A stretch of DNA of 31,795 nt from a virus. The notes under the pieces are model-generated. The model was not told where the DNA came from and searched no databases. It saw nothing but the letters and a program-made list of their open reading frames with translations. Shown here piece by piece: positions 7,422 through 13,490 of this stretch. Where the stretch lies: the IMG/VR virus record IMGVR_UViG_3300021952_000026, positions 1 through 31,795 of that record; one strand, written 5' to 3'. Numbering within the stretch: position 1 is the stretch's first letter; every line of letters starts with the position of its first letter. Position numbers and translations under genes: made by a program.

Positions 7422-7855
7422 GGAATTAATTCACGCTGATTTAAATTCCATTCCTCTTGCTTTCGGCGGTTTTTCATCATTTTCAAATACCGCTCGTAAG
7501 ACCCTGACTTATGTTGAGTAAATCCAAGCCCCTTGCACCAGTAATCGTTTCGCAATAATGATTTAGCTATCCTTCTCCATGAAGGAGCGTCTTTCTTTGA
7601 TTCAAGACGAGCATCTGCTTCATCGGGTATTCCAGCGGGGTATCCTCGATCCATCCACCATTTTCTAAACACATCAATTTTGGCTTTAAAATGCTCAGAA
7701 GTTTTTTGAGGCAAAGATTTTAACAATAATTCTGAAAATGATCTCCAAGTATGACCGGATGGCAATGTTACTTTGCGATAACCAGTCATATTTCCAGATT
7801 CCTGCACATACATTGCGCCGGAATTTGCTCCATTTACTCTGGCAACAATTTTGCC
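7418..7855 (-). pseudogene. C-terminal remnant of an IbrA-like PAPS-reductase-family (DUF3440) protein
   Basis: The open frame matches, from memory, the C-terminal third of IbrA-type phosphoadenosine phosphosulfate reductase-family proteins. Features are GKIVARVNGANSGAMY (7855 to about 7808), LPSGHTWRSFSELLL, the WWMDRGYPAGIPDEAD stretch, and the diagnostic APSWRRIAKSLLRNDYWCKGL. The nucleotide-binding N-terminal domain is absent. The homologous frame begins upstream of the first ATG (7813), inside the end of the ParB-like gene in another frame, so the gene is 5'-truncated. A 131-aa product from 7813 remains possible, and the stop is still coupled to the helicase start (ATGA). The segment is visibly more A+T-rich than its neighbours. 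Confidence 0.6.
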
Positions 7856-8190
7856 CCAACTTCTTTTCCAACTCGATTCCTATGAAATCCATCAACTACT
7901 TCAAACCCAGATTCATCTTTCATTGCCACAATTGGCTGAGTGTAACCATCTGCCTGTATTGATAGCTGCAACAGCCTCATTTCTGGAGGTGCAACAGAAT
8001 TTGGATTGTAATCATTAGCGTGAAGACAATCCGATTTTACCCACAACACACAATCAACGGGCTCGCGTTTTAACGGACTGTGTTCTCTAAGTAACAAACG
8101 CAATTCGTTAATTGCGTCTATTTTATCTTCAAGGTTTAAGTTTTCTAATTCAGAAAACAAAACTTTAGCTTTTTGAATAATTGCATTCAT
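7834..8190 (-). CDS. ParB-like (IbrB-type) protein, C-terminally truncated (118 aa)
   Basis: ParB N-terminal-domain protein. Residues 47-60 (CVLWVKSDCLHAND) precede the usual NPN, ParB box I is DGYTQPIV (81-88) and box II EVVDGFHRNRVGKEV (97-111). IbrB-like proteins continue for many residues after box II; here the frame ends only seven residues later (GAKLLPE), where the sequence switches to IbrA-like coding in another frame. An N-terminal helical extension (1-40) is present. The gene starts after a CAACAAT leader with no Shine-Dalgarno and is separated by 45 bases from the SSB-like gene. Family members occur in phages beside PAPS-reductase-like genes; their role is not firmly established. 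Confidence 0.7.
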   Translation of the reverse strand: MNAIIQKAKVLFSELENLNLEDKIDAINELRLLLREHSPLKREPVDCVLWVKSDCLHANDYNPNSVAPPEMRLLQLSIQADGYTQPIVAMKDESGFEVVDGFHRNRVGKEVGAKLLPE

Positions 8191-8235
8191 ATTGTTGTCT
8201 GCGCGTGGTGGTGGATGCGCGCCCCCCGTGTTGAA

Positions 8236-8667
8236 TTAAAACGGAATGTTGTCGTCGTCAGACGCCGCCGGTGCTGCGCTTGGCGTGTAGTCGCGCGGCA
8301 TATACCGCTTGATTTCCAAAAACGATTTGCCCTCGTACTTGCCCGATTTCTTGGGCTCGCCCATGGCGATCTCCACATAACCCGTGCAGCCGATCAAATC
8401 AGCGGCGGCGAACTCCACGACGTCGCCCTCGTCATCGCTGAACCCGAAGCAGTTTCGGGCCTGCGTGATGCGCCACGCGGCGCGCTCGGAGTTGTAAAGC
8501 GTATCACGGAACTGCATGGTGGATCCTTTGCCCACGATTAGCTCCAGTTCGATGGTTTGATCGCCTTTCTGTGAAAATCCCTCGGTTGCGGTTTTGATCT
8601 GCGCGAAATGCACGCCGGGTTCTAGCCGGGTATTTTCGGATTTGGTAGCTGTGTATCGGATGGTCAT
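8236..8667 (-). CDS. DUF669-like single-strand-binding-type protein with SSB tail (143 aa)
   Basis: The N-terminal 120 residues fit the DUF669-type phage protein seen in recombination modules: LEPGVHFAQI, an RDTLYNSERAAWRITQ region, and a GYVEIAMGE..KSGKYEGKSFLEIKRY segment. The C-terminus is a Pro/Ala-rich linker ending in DDDNIPF, the acidic tip by which bacterial SSB recruits partner proteins. This combination suggests a phage SSB substitute for the RecT system. The ATG overlaps the RecT stop (ATGA). DNA binding itself is inferred. Confidence 0.75.
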   Translation of the reverse strand: MTIRYTATKSENTRLEPGVHFAQIKTATEGFSQKGDQTIELELIVGKGSTMQFRDTLYNSERAAWRITQARNCFGFSDDEGDVVEFAAADLIGCTGYVEIAMGEPKKSGKYEGKSFLEIKRYMPRDYTPSAAPAASDDDNIPF

Positions 8668-9320
8668 TTGGAGAGTTCAGCTTTGCGTGCGTCTTTCGCT
8701 GCCGTGAGTGCTGCCAGCGCGTGTTTAGGTGCCGTTATAACGCACTGCGCCCAAGCAGCCTTGAGTTCATCCAGCGATTCAGTGGACTGGAGCGCGTACA
8801 CAGCCGCATCAATGTTGTACGGGTCGGCGCTGGGCAGCGCCTCCACCACAACGGGCGCAAACTGCTCAGTCTCTTCGGGGGTGTACATCCCTACGATCAC
8901 GCCGGGGTAAACCGTGCGCACCCCTTCGGAGATGCACCGTGCCCGCATCATCGCGGCGGGGTATTTTTCAAGGTTGCCAACGCCTGCCTTTTTCGCGCGC
9001 GCAATGTCCCAGCGGATCGTCACCGAGCCCCCGGCGGAATGCGTGAACGTGCCCGCTACGGCAGCGTCCGTGTATTCGTCCCAGTTCACGCGTCCCCCGG
9101 CGGACTGAAACCGTGCCAGCATCGCGTCGGCGGATAACGCAGGACGGCCTTGGATGATGTGATAATGCGTCGCGGCCTTGGCTGGGTGTAATCCGTCAGC
9201 CTGCGCCACCAGCATCAACGCGGCGGCTTGCTCGGGCGTTTTGAGTCCGAAAAACCCAGACTTAGCGACCGCAGCCGCCATAGTGTTGATGTCCCCGATG
9301 GGGACAAGTTCGTTGTTCAT
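8664..9320 (-). CDS. recT: RecT-family single-strand annealing protein (218 aa)
   Basis: RecT/Red-beta-type annealases coat ssDNA produced by a partner exonuclease and anneal it to homologous strands. The family pattern is clear: an N-terminal QAAALMLVAQADGLHP helix, the HYHIIQGRPALSADAMLARFQ strand-helix, a central WDIARAKKAGVGNLEKYPAAMM, and RARCISEGVRTVYPGVIVGMYTPEE. It is shorter than Rac RecT (269 aa) but suits phage RecT. It is coupled by ATGA to the upstream pentapeptide-repeat gene and to the downstream SSB-like gene. Confidence 0.85.
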   Translation of the reverse strand: MNNELVPIGDINTMAAAVAKSGFFGLKTPEQAAALMLVAQADGLHPAKAATHYHIIQGRPALSADAMLARFQSAGGRVNWDEYTDAAVAGTFTHSAGGSVTIRWDIARAKKAGVGNLEKYPAAMMRARCISEGVRTVYPGVIVGMYTPEETEQFAPVVVEALPSADPYNIDAAVYALQSTESLDELKAAWAQCVITAPKHALAALTAAKDARKAELSK

Positions 9321-9952
9321 TTGTTATTTTGGTTGAGAAATTCGATTGCTTCTTTGTTGCTGGAGTAAAAATTAGGGATCTTTCCGATTGAAGCGTGCCA
9401 AATCAGTGCGCCTGCGGCATTTGCGCCAAGTTCCTTTTCTAATTTAACACCTTCTTCGCCTGCAAGATGCACTGCCCATCCGGCGAGACAATGAGTTGTG
9501 CCGCAGGTGTGCCAACTTTCCATATTCAATCCTCCATCCGGCACCGTTTGAAGGATTTTTTCGCAAAGATCCTCAACACTAGGACATTCTGGCAACACAG
9601 CGCCGCTCAGGGCAGCTCGGCTCAGGTTAGCGCCGCGCAGGTCAGCGCCGCGCAGGTCAGCTCCGCTCAGGTAAGCGTCGCTCAGGTCAGCTCGGCGCAG
9701 GTCAGCGCCGCTCAGGTAAGCGTCGCTCAGGTCAGCTCGGCTCAGGTAAGCTCCGCTCAGGGCAGCGCCGCGCAGGTCAGCGTCGCTCAGGTTAGCGCCG
9801 CGCAGGTCAGCGCCGCGCAGGTCAGCGCCGCTCAGGTCAGCGCCGCTCAGGGCAGCTCGGCTCAGGTCAGCTCCGCGCAGGTCAGCGCCGCGCAGGGTTT
9901 CAGAATCCATTTTCTTTAATAGGATTCCTGTAGAGGATTTGATTTCAATCAT
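9317..9952 (-). CDS. Pentapeptide-repeat protein with C-terminal domain (211 aa)
   Basis: After a short N-terminus (MIEIKSSTGILLKKMDSET) come about 20 perfect-register pentapeptides of A(D/N/A/Y)L(R/S)(G/D/R) type (residues 20-119), predicted to form five coils of a right-handed square beta-helix. A C-terminal domain of about 90 residues follows, with SWHTCGTTHCLAGWAVHLAG and a late SSNKEAIEFLNQ; it recurs in phage proteins but I know no function. Some pentapeptide-repeat proteins mimic DNA (MfpA, Qnr) and inhibit or protect gyrase; here that is only a possibility. The start at 9952 is set by ATGA overlap with the exonuclease stop; the longer in-frame upstream extension is a shadow. The gene also overlaps the RecT start. 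Confidence 0.8.
   Translation of the reverse strand: MIEIKSSTGILLKKMDSETLRGADLRGADLSRAALSGADLSGADLRGADLRGANLSDADLRGAALSGAYLSRADLSDAYLSGADLRRADLSDAYLSGADLRGADLRGANLSRAALSGAVLPECPSVEDLCEKILQTVPDGGLNMESWHTCGTTHCLAGWAVHLAGEEGVKLEKELGANAAGALIWHASIGKIPNFYSSNKEAIEFLNQNNK
9596..9895 (-). repeat. 15-bp tandem repeats encoding pentapeptides
   Basis: Twenty consecutive 15-base units (plus-strand form close to GCTCAGGTCAGCGCC) encode the pentapeptide repeats. Units differ at a few positions only, so the array can expand or contract by slippage. It is coding DNA, not a CRISPR: there are no spacers. Confidence 0.9.
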
Positions 9953-10920
9953 TTTGCTGTTGTTTTTGATGCGACCAACGGGGCCGCGCCGGTTTTTGTT
10001 TTTGCTATCACCTCGGGAAACACAGCACCCGCCGTGCTCCAGAGTTCGCGAGCCTTTCGGCCCGAAATTGTTCCCATTGCCTCGATGACGTTTTCCGCGC
10101 CAAGCACTCCAGCGCGCACCGCGTCTGCAATGTCTGCGGCTTCTACGTACTCGGAGGAACGCGGCTTTTGGAGCCTCCACCCGGGCACCGTAACGCCCTC
10201 GGCTAGTAGCTGGCGCGCTTTGGTTTCGGCAGCTTCGCGGAAATCGTCAAAAGTTTTGCAACGAGTCAGGAAGTCACCTAATCGCTCAGGTGATTCAAGG
10301 AGCGCAACAAATGAATCGGAAGTCGTTGCCAATGCGGTTTCCTGCGCAGCAACTCGGGCCGTGCATGTCAAACTTTTGGCGCACCAAGTGCAATAGTCAT
10401 TCGGCTTTGGAGGCGTTCCAACATTATCCACCGCCGCTTGAACGATCGCGCGAGCCTCGCTGAACGTAAACGTCTCGCTCATAACCTCCTGCTGATCACA
10501 GAAAAGCAGGTGCGCCGTCCATTCTGTCTCCATGTGCTCGGTCATGCAGCCGAGCGCATAAGCCGCCATCTGCTCGCGGTAATTGTGGCGCTGGCCCGAT
10601 TTAAGATCGGCTAACCATTTGCCACGGACACAAACGGCGTCCATGGTGCCGGTCTGTTTGATAATCGGAACATAAATTCGGCAAGCGTCCTCAGACGTTT
10701 TAACGCCTCCGTTGCCCTGGCTCAGCCGGTAAAGCTGCAACGTCGCCCAATGCGCCAGCTTCAACTCCTTTTCGTCGCCATTCGGTACTTCGCCGGTTTC
10801 CCACATGTGCCGGAAATAGCCGTCAATTCTGGTGCCGCGCTGGGCGGCTTCGGAGCTGCCACCGGGGGCTGATTCCCACTGCCCGCAAAGGGCCAGTTTA
10901 GGAAGGGATGAAGGTCTCAT
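9949..10920 (-). CDS. RecB/Cas4-like PD-(D/E)xK exonuclease with probable Fe-S cluster (323 aa)
   Basis: Probable recombination exonuclease partner of RecT. Catalytic residues are D94 (GTMDAV), D105 and K107 (WLADLKSGQ). A QxxxY motif at Q117-Y121 (REQMAAYAL) is typical of RecB/AddB nucleases. Cysteines are placed as in AddB/Cas4 iron-sulphur nucleases: one at the N-terminus (C12) and C177, C180, C186 as CxxCx5C. In that family the cluster staples the nuclease core. The motif I His is not obvious (RGTRIDGYF). It heads the recombination operon and is linked by ATGA overlaps to its neighbours on both sides. Confidence 0.82.
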   Translation of the reverse strand: MRPSSLPKLALCGQWESAPGGSSEAAQRGTRIDGYFRHMWETGEVPNGDEKELKLAHWATLQLYRLSQGNGGVKTSEDACRIYVPIIKQTGTMDAVCVRGKWLADLKSGQRHNYREQMAAYALGCMTEHMETEWTAHLLFCDQQEVMSETFTFSEARAIVQAAVDNVGTPPKPNDYCTWCAKSLTCTARVAAQETALATTSDSFVALLESPERLGDFLTRCKTFDDFREAAETKARQLLAEGVTVPGWRLQKPRSSEYVEAADIADAVRAGVLGAENVIEAMGTISGRKARELWSTAGAVFPEVIAKTKTGAAPLVASKTTAK

Positions 10921-11330
10921 AGTGAACCCTCCGCAATTACTTTATCTCCAGCGGTAAATTCAAACCCGTGCGAATAATAGCCGTTGTGATCGTTGTACAG
11001 ATGCAAGAATAACTCGCGATCTCCATTCACTAAACGAAATGACGCCCAGTTTTCCTCATTAGACATGCCTTTGTTTGTTTCTGCAGCGTGTCTAGTTTTA
11101 TCAAACGTAAACCCAGCGATGATTTCATTTATCAGCCTTTCGTCACAGCCATCGTCGCAGACATTGTCTGCAAACGGTACGGGTGTGACGAAGTCTGGGT
11201 TACGAGTAATAAACCATCCGAATGATTCGCAACAATTTTTGTCCGCATCAAAACCAACAACCACGTTGCTCTCGTCGACGAAGTTGTATTTCTCTCCCCA
11301 TTCGTTTGTTTTTGGCCCAAAGTATCTCAT
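10917..11330 (-). CDS. Hypothetical protein ending in GYYSHGFEF (137 aa)
   Basis: Not assigned with confidence. It resembles small phage proteins with a conserved FGWFITRNPDF-like segment near one third of the length and LFLHLYNDHNGYYSHGFEF near the end, a domain of unknown function I have seen in other phages. The start at 11330 follows a CAACAACAACAATT leader without Shine-Dalgarno; the 22 upstream residues of the open frame look like a shadow (basic, Thr run). The stop overlaps the exonuclease start (ATGA). It is A+T-richer than the flanking genes. Confidence 0.65.
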   Translation of the reverse strand: MRYFGPKTNEWGEKYNFVDESNVVVGFDADKNCCESFGWFITRNPDFVTPVPFADNVCDDGCDERLINEIIAGFTFDKTRHAAETNKGMSNEENWASFRLVNGDRELFLHLYNDHNGYYSHGFEFTAGDKVIAEGSL

Positions 11331-11413
11331 AATTGTTGTTGTTGCGCGTTGCCGAGTCGCGCCCCTCGTTTTAACGGGTACTGCGGCTTTTCCCAACCTT
11401 CAGTTTTTTTGGT
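11331..11413 (-). other. Short intergenic leader with CAA-rich segment
   Basis: 83 bases between two genes. The minus strand carries a run of seven A and, just before the downstream start, CAACAACAACAATT. No clear terminator hairpin or good promoter is seen. Confidence 0.4.
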
Positions 11414-11917
11414 TTAACTAACGCCCGTTGAAAGTTTCCGCGCCTGAACGCGGTGATATGATGCCCGTTTGTCTGCGCGACGTTGCTCTGCTCGCTGTTC
11501 GGGCGTTAGCAAACCGGCCTTGATGGCTGCCTGCGTCTGCCTAATCCGTTCGCTTCGGGCCTTGTCGGCTTCGATCTCCTCGGGCGTCATCAACTCCCAG
11601 CGCCGCTCGGCTGCTTTTTGGCGCAATCGCGCTCCTTGTGCGCGCTTTTGAGCCTTTTGCCGCTCGTGTTTTTCCTCAGCAGAAAGCGTGCGGCGTTTTG
11701 ACGCCTGCGCAGGCTGCGGTGCTGGCTTGTCGTTGACGCGGAATCGGCCCTTTTGCGCCTGCCAAGAATTATCTACGCCGGGGAAACGCTTTGCCTCCCA
11801 GATTGCCAGCGCTTTTTTCAACGGGCCAAAATTTAACTCCCCACCGAACCCCATTGTTTGAGGGTCTGCTGGCAGCAGCATTTGCATGCCCACCGTTCGT
11901 TGTGCTTCGTGGCGCAT
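11414..11917 (-). CDS. Basic coiled-coil protein (167 aa)
   Basis: No family recognised. The first 60 residues are mixed (GFGGELNFGPLKKALAIWEAKRFPG). Residues about 66-167 are an extremely basic, Ala/Arg/Gln-rich helix (LSAEEKHERQKAQKRAQ and onward) with two TPE(E/Q)-type turns that break it into segments, so a nucleic-acid-binding coiled coil is plausible. The start at 11917 is two bases behind the preceding stop (TGATATG); an in-frame ATG at 11935 would overlap it. Confidence 0.6.
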   Translation of the reverse strand: MRHEAQRTVGMQMLLPADPQTMGFGGELNFGPLKKALAIWEAKRFPGVDNSWQAQKGRFRVNDKPAPQPAQASKRRTLSAEEKHERQKAQKRAQGARLRQKAAERRWELMTPEEIEADKARSERIRQTQAAIKAGLLTPEQRAEQRRADKRASYHRVQARKLSTGVS

Positions 11918-11918
11918 A

Positions 11919-12101
11919 TCAGTTGCCAAAATCAATCACGTCAGGGGTGCGCAATTTTGCAAGTTGTTCCTGCAAGCGGCGGTCAAATTCGCGCTCACGG
12001 CGGCGAGCTTCAATCTGGCGGGCTTCACCAAAGTGCAGTCCGATTACAAAGCCCGATCCCATAAGGGCTGAGGCGACAAGGAGGAAAGGTATAAGGTCCA
12101 T
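11919..12101 (-). CDS. Small single-pass membrane protein (60 aa)
   Basis: Residues 3-23 (IPFLLVASALMGSGFVIGLHF) form a convincing transmembrane helix. A highly charged cytoplasmic-type helix (EARQIEARRREREFDRRLQEQ) and a polar tail follow. The ATG lies one base after the previous stop (TAATATG); the longer open frame is a shadow. Type and size resemble small phage membrane proteins, but it is outside the lysis cluster and no role can be assigned. Confidence 0.6.
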   Translation of the reverse strand: MDLIPFLLVASALMGSGFVIGLHFGEARQIEARRREREFDRRLQEQLAKLRTPDVIDFGN

Positions 12102-12102
12102 A

Positions 12103-12318
12103 TTATCGAGGGAGAGCGTTTGCCATTGCTGCGCGGCGGCTGGTGCCGAGGGCGCTAAAAACAGTGCGTGCCGTTGTACCATCAGCTTTGCGTATGGTCG
12201 CCCAAAAGCTAAGTTGCCAGCCGTAGGGGTGGCGTTGGTCACCAGTGCGTCCGTAGCGAATGGTGTTAGGGAGGATTTCGGCGGCGCCGTGGATTGGGTG
12301 GTTGATGTTCCAGTTCAT
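12103..12318 (-). CDS. Hypothetical small protein with structured leader (71 aa)
   Basis: A compact protein beginning MNWNINHPIHG with aromatic beta-like segments (YGWQLSFWATIRKADG, RTVFSALGTSRRAAM). No family recognised. The start at 12318 is chosen because the upstream part of the open frame reads through three hairpins and a CAA repeat (giving a Thr run) and is not protein-like. The leader is ACAACAACAACAACGACA directly before the ATG, without Shine-Dalgarno. Confidence 0.6.
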   Translation of the reverse strand: MNWNINHPIHGAAEILPNTIRYGRTGDQRHPYGWQLSFWATIRKADGTTARTVFSALGTSRRAAMANALPR

Positions 12319-12344
12319 TGTCGTTGTTGTTGTTGTTTGTGTCT

Positions 12345-12394
12345 CTGACGGCCTCGTCAGCACCCGCCTTACGGGTGGACGCCCCGAAGGGCGT
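12345..12394 (-). promoter_or_regulatory. Three contiguous RNA hairpins
   Basis: On the minus strand, directly after the stop of the 86-aa gene, lie three perfect 6-bp stem-loops with almost no spacing. ACGCCC-TTCG-GGGCGT (12394-12379, a C(UUCG)G tetraloop) is followed by CACCCG-TAAGG-CGGGTG (12377-12361) and CTGACG-AGGC-CGTCAG (12360-12345). No U-tract follows, so they are not an ordinary intrinsic terminator. They precede the CAA-rich leader of the 71-aa gene and could protect, process or regulate the transcript. Confidence 0.65.
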
Positions 12395-12400
12395 TTCGGC

Positions 12401-12661
12401 CTAGCGGATGTTGTAGCGTTCCGCCAATACATTTTTCTCAGCAACAGAAATTAACCCGCCTGTTAGAGCAGAGACAATCACCTGAGCTACAGTGTTGGCT
12501 GTTGGTTTATTTTGAATCCACCAGCCAGCGTTGGTAGCAATTTCAAATTTTTTGAGCAGTTCTGCCGGAATGTTGCGTTTTGCCGCTATGGTAAAAAATG
12601 CGGTTTTAATTTCAGTCGCCCATGCAACTTGTTTTTCAGTGCCGTTTAATGTCGTTGTCAT
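12401..12661 (-). CDS. Hypothetical protein (86 aa)
   Basis: Begins MTTTLNGTEKQVAWATEIK, a pattern shared by small phage and bacterial proteins of unknown function (KQ..WA..I), and continues with a helical body and AAKRNIPAELLKKFE. A NAGWWIQNK segment follows at residues 48-56. No enzymatic motif is seen. No strong Shine-Dalgarno precedes the start. Its stop is followed at once by the three hairpins. Confidence 0.6.
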   Translation of the reverse strand: MTTTLNGTEKQVAWATEIKTAFFTIAAKRNIPAELLKKFEIATNAGWWIQNKPTANTVAQVIVSALTGGLISVAEKNVLAERYNIR

Positions 12662-12706
12662 GAATCAAACTAAACCCTATCCGCTTAGGTTTGTCTATGC
12701 CTTTTT

Positions 12707-12871
12707 TCATTTTTTTTCATCCCCACGCAACTCCTTGTTTTTCATGCCCTTAGGCCTACCACCCAGCTTCCCATTAGCAGCCGAGGATGCGCTTTTTTTG
12801 GGCGAAACGGCACTTCCGCCCCGTTTTCCGATGCTGGAAAGGTAGCGTTTAACTTCTTCGGACAGATTCAT
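12707..12871 (-). CDS. Gly/Lys-rich microprotein (54 aa)
   Basis: Short gene between the endolysin and the 86-aa gene. The protein starts MNLSEEVKRYLSSIGKRGG and continues with Ser/Lys/Ala-rich sequence to ANGKLGGRPKGMKNK. The two KRGG/GKLGGRPK turns resemble a widespread class of small basic phage and bacterial proteins (GKxGGRPK motif). The function is unknown; nucleic-acid binding would fit the charge. The start at 12871 is the only ATG of the frame upstream of the conserved-looking part. Confidence 0.6.
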   Translation of the reverse strand: MNLSEEVKRYLSSIGKRGGSAVSPKKSASSAANGKLGGRPKGMKNKELRGDEKK

Positions 12872-12882
12872 CCGATGAAACT

Positions 12883-12899
12883 ACCTGACCGGGTCAGGT
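12883..12899. repeat. 17-bp near-perfect palindrome at endolysin stop
   Basis: ACCTGACC-G-GGTCAGGT is an 8-bp perfect inverted repeat around one base, and it contains the endolysin stop codon. The minus strand continues AGTTTCATC, so the T-tract is too weak for a firm terminator call. It may be a weak terminator or a protein-binding operator for the small gene downstream. Confidence 0.45.
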
Positions 12900-13490
12900 T
12901 TGCAATAGTCCGCGCTGAAAGAGTTCCGCCTCTTCCATCCTTCTGCGCCCGAGCCCCTTGCTATTAGGCCAGAGTCTTGTTTGAGCTTCAAACAACGCAG
13001 GAATGGCGCCGAATTGCCCACCTTTGAGCGCAGTCTGAATATCGAGCATCTCCTTGCGCCGATCGCCCGTTAAACTAGCTCCACGATTGAACACCAAGCT
13101 CACAAGTGCCGCGCAGCAATCGCCGTGCAACTCGCCGGCCTGCGGGTAGATGCGTAGAGTCTGAAGGTAAAACCGCGGCAACGTGGTTTCTTTGAAAACG
13201 GCCTCGGCGGCTTCCCACGGCACCACCAAATGCCGCACGAACGGCAGCGCATTTTGCGCGGACTCTCCGCGCTTATCTGAAACGCTGATAAGCAGTTCCA
13301 ACGCAGATTTATCAAGATGATCCGCCCACGCGCGGCGTGTTTCAGCGGCGCCGGTTTGCCCAACGTCAAAACCAATGCCGATGGTTATGCCGCTTGATTC
13401 ACCGGGCCACTCCGGATTGCGGTTATACTCGTCGGCACCCCCAGTTTCCCACTCAATGATGCGTTTAATGCCGTAGTCCGAAAGGTTCAT
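12894..13490 (-). CDS. Endolysin, pesticin/GH24-like muramidase (198 aa)
   Basis: Cleaves peptidoglycan at lysis. The N-terminus reads IKRIIEWETGG, followed by GITIGIGFDVGQTG. The set E13, T36 and D42 has the same spacing I recall for the pesticin muramidase triad (E178, T201, D207), with the GxGxD core of GH24-like lysozymes. A helical lobe follows (residues 70-198), including the typical CAALVSLVFNRGAS and a late WPNSKGLGRRRMEEAELF. There is no signal peptide or SAR helix, so export should depend on a holin. The ATG overlaps the preceding stop (ATGA). Confidence 0.82.
   Translation of the reverse strand: MNLSDYGIKRIIEWETGGADEYNRNPEWPGESSGITIGIGFDVGQTGAAETRRAWADHLDKSALELLISVSDKRGESAQNALPFVRHLVVPWEAAEAVFKETTLPRFYLQTLRIYPQAGELHGDCCAALVSLVFNRGASLTGDRRKEMLDIQTALKGGQFGAIPALFEAQTRLWPNSKGLGRRRMEEAELFQRGLLQT

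Noticed and set aside
7695-7895. Minus-strand frame beginning MMDFIGIELEKKLGQNC
   Set aside because: It lies antisense-free but in a third frame over the ParB/IbrA junction and shows no family resemblance, while the other two frames do.
9596-9895. CRISPR-like array
   Set aside because: The repeats are contiguous 15-base coding units without unique spacers.
9467-9919. Long plus-strand open frame with QVSSAQ-type repeats
   Set aside because: It is the antisense of the pentapeptide-repeat gene; the repetition explains the long open frame and there is no ribosome binding site or neighbour in that direction.
12319-12444. N-terminal extension of the 71-aa gene to an upstream start
   Set aside because: The extra residues would be encoded by hairpins and a CAA repeat giving a Thr run, and overlap the previous gene.
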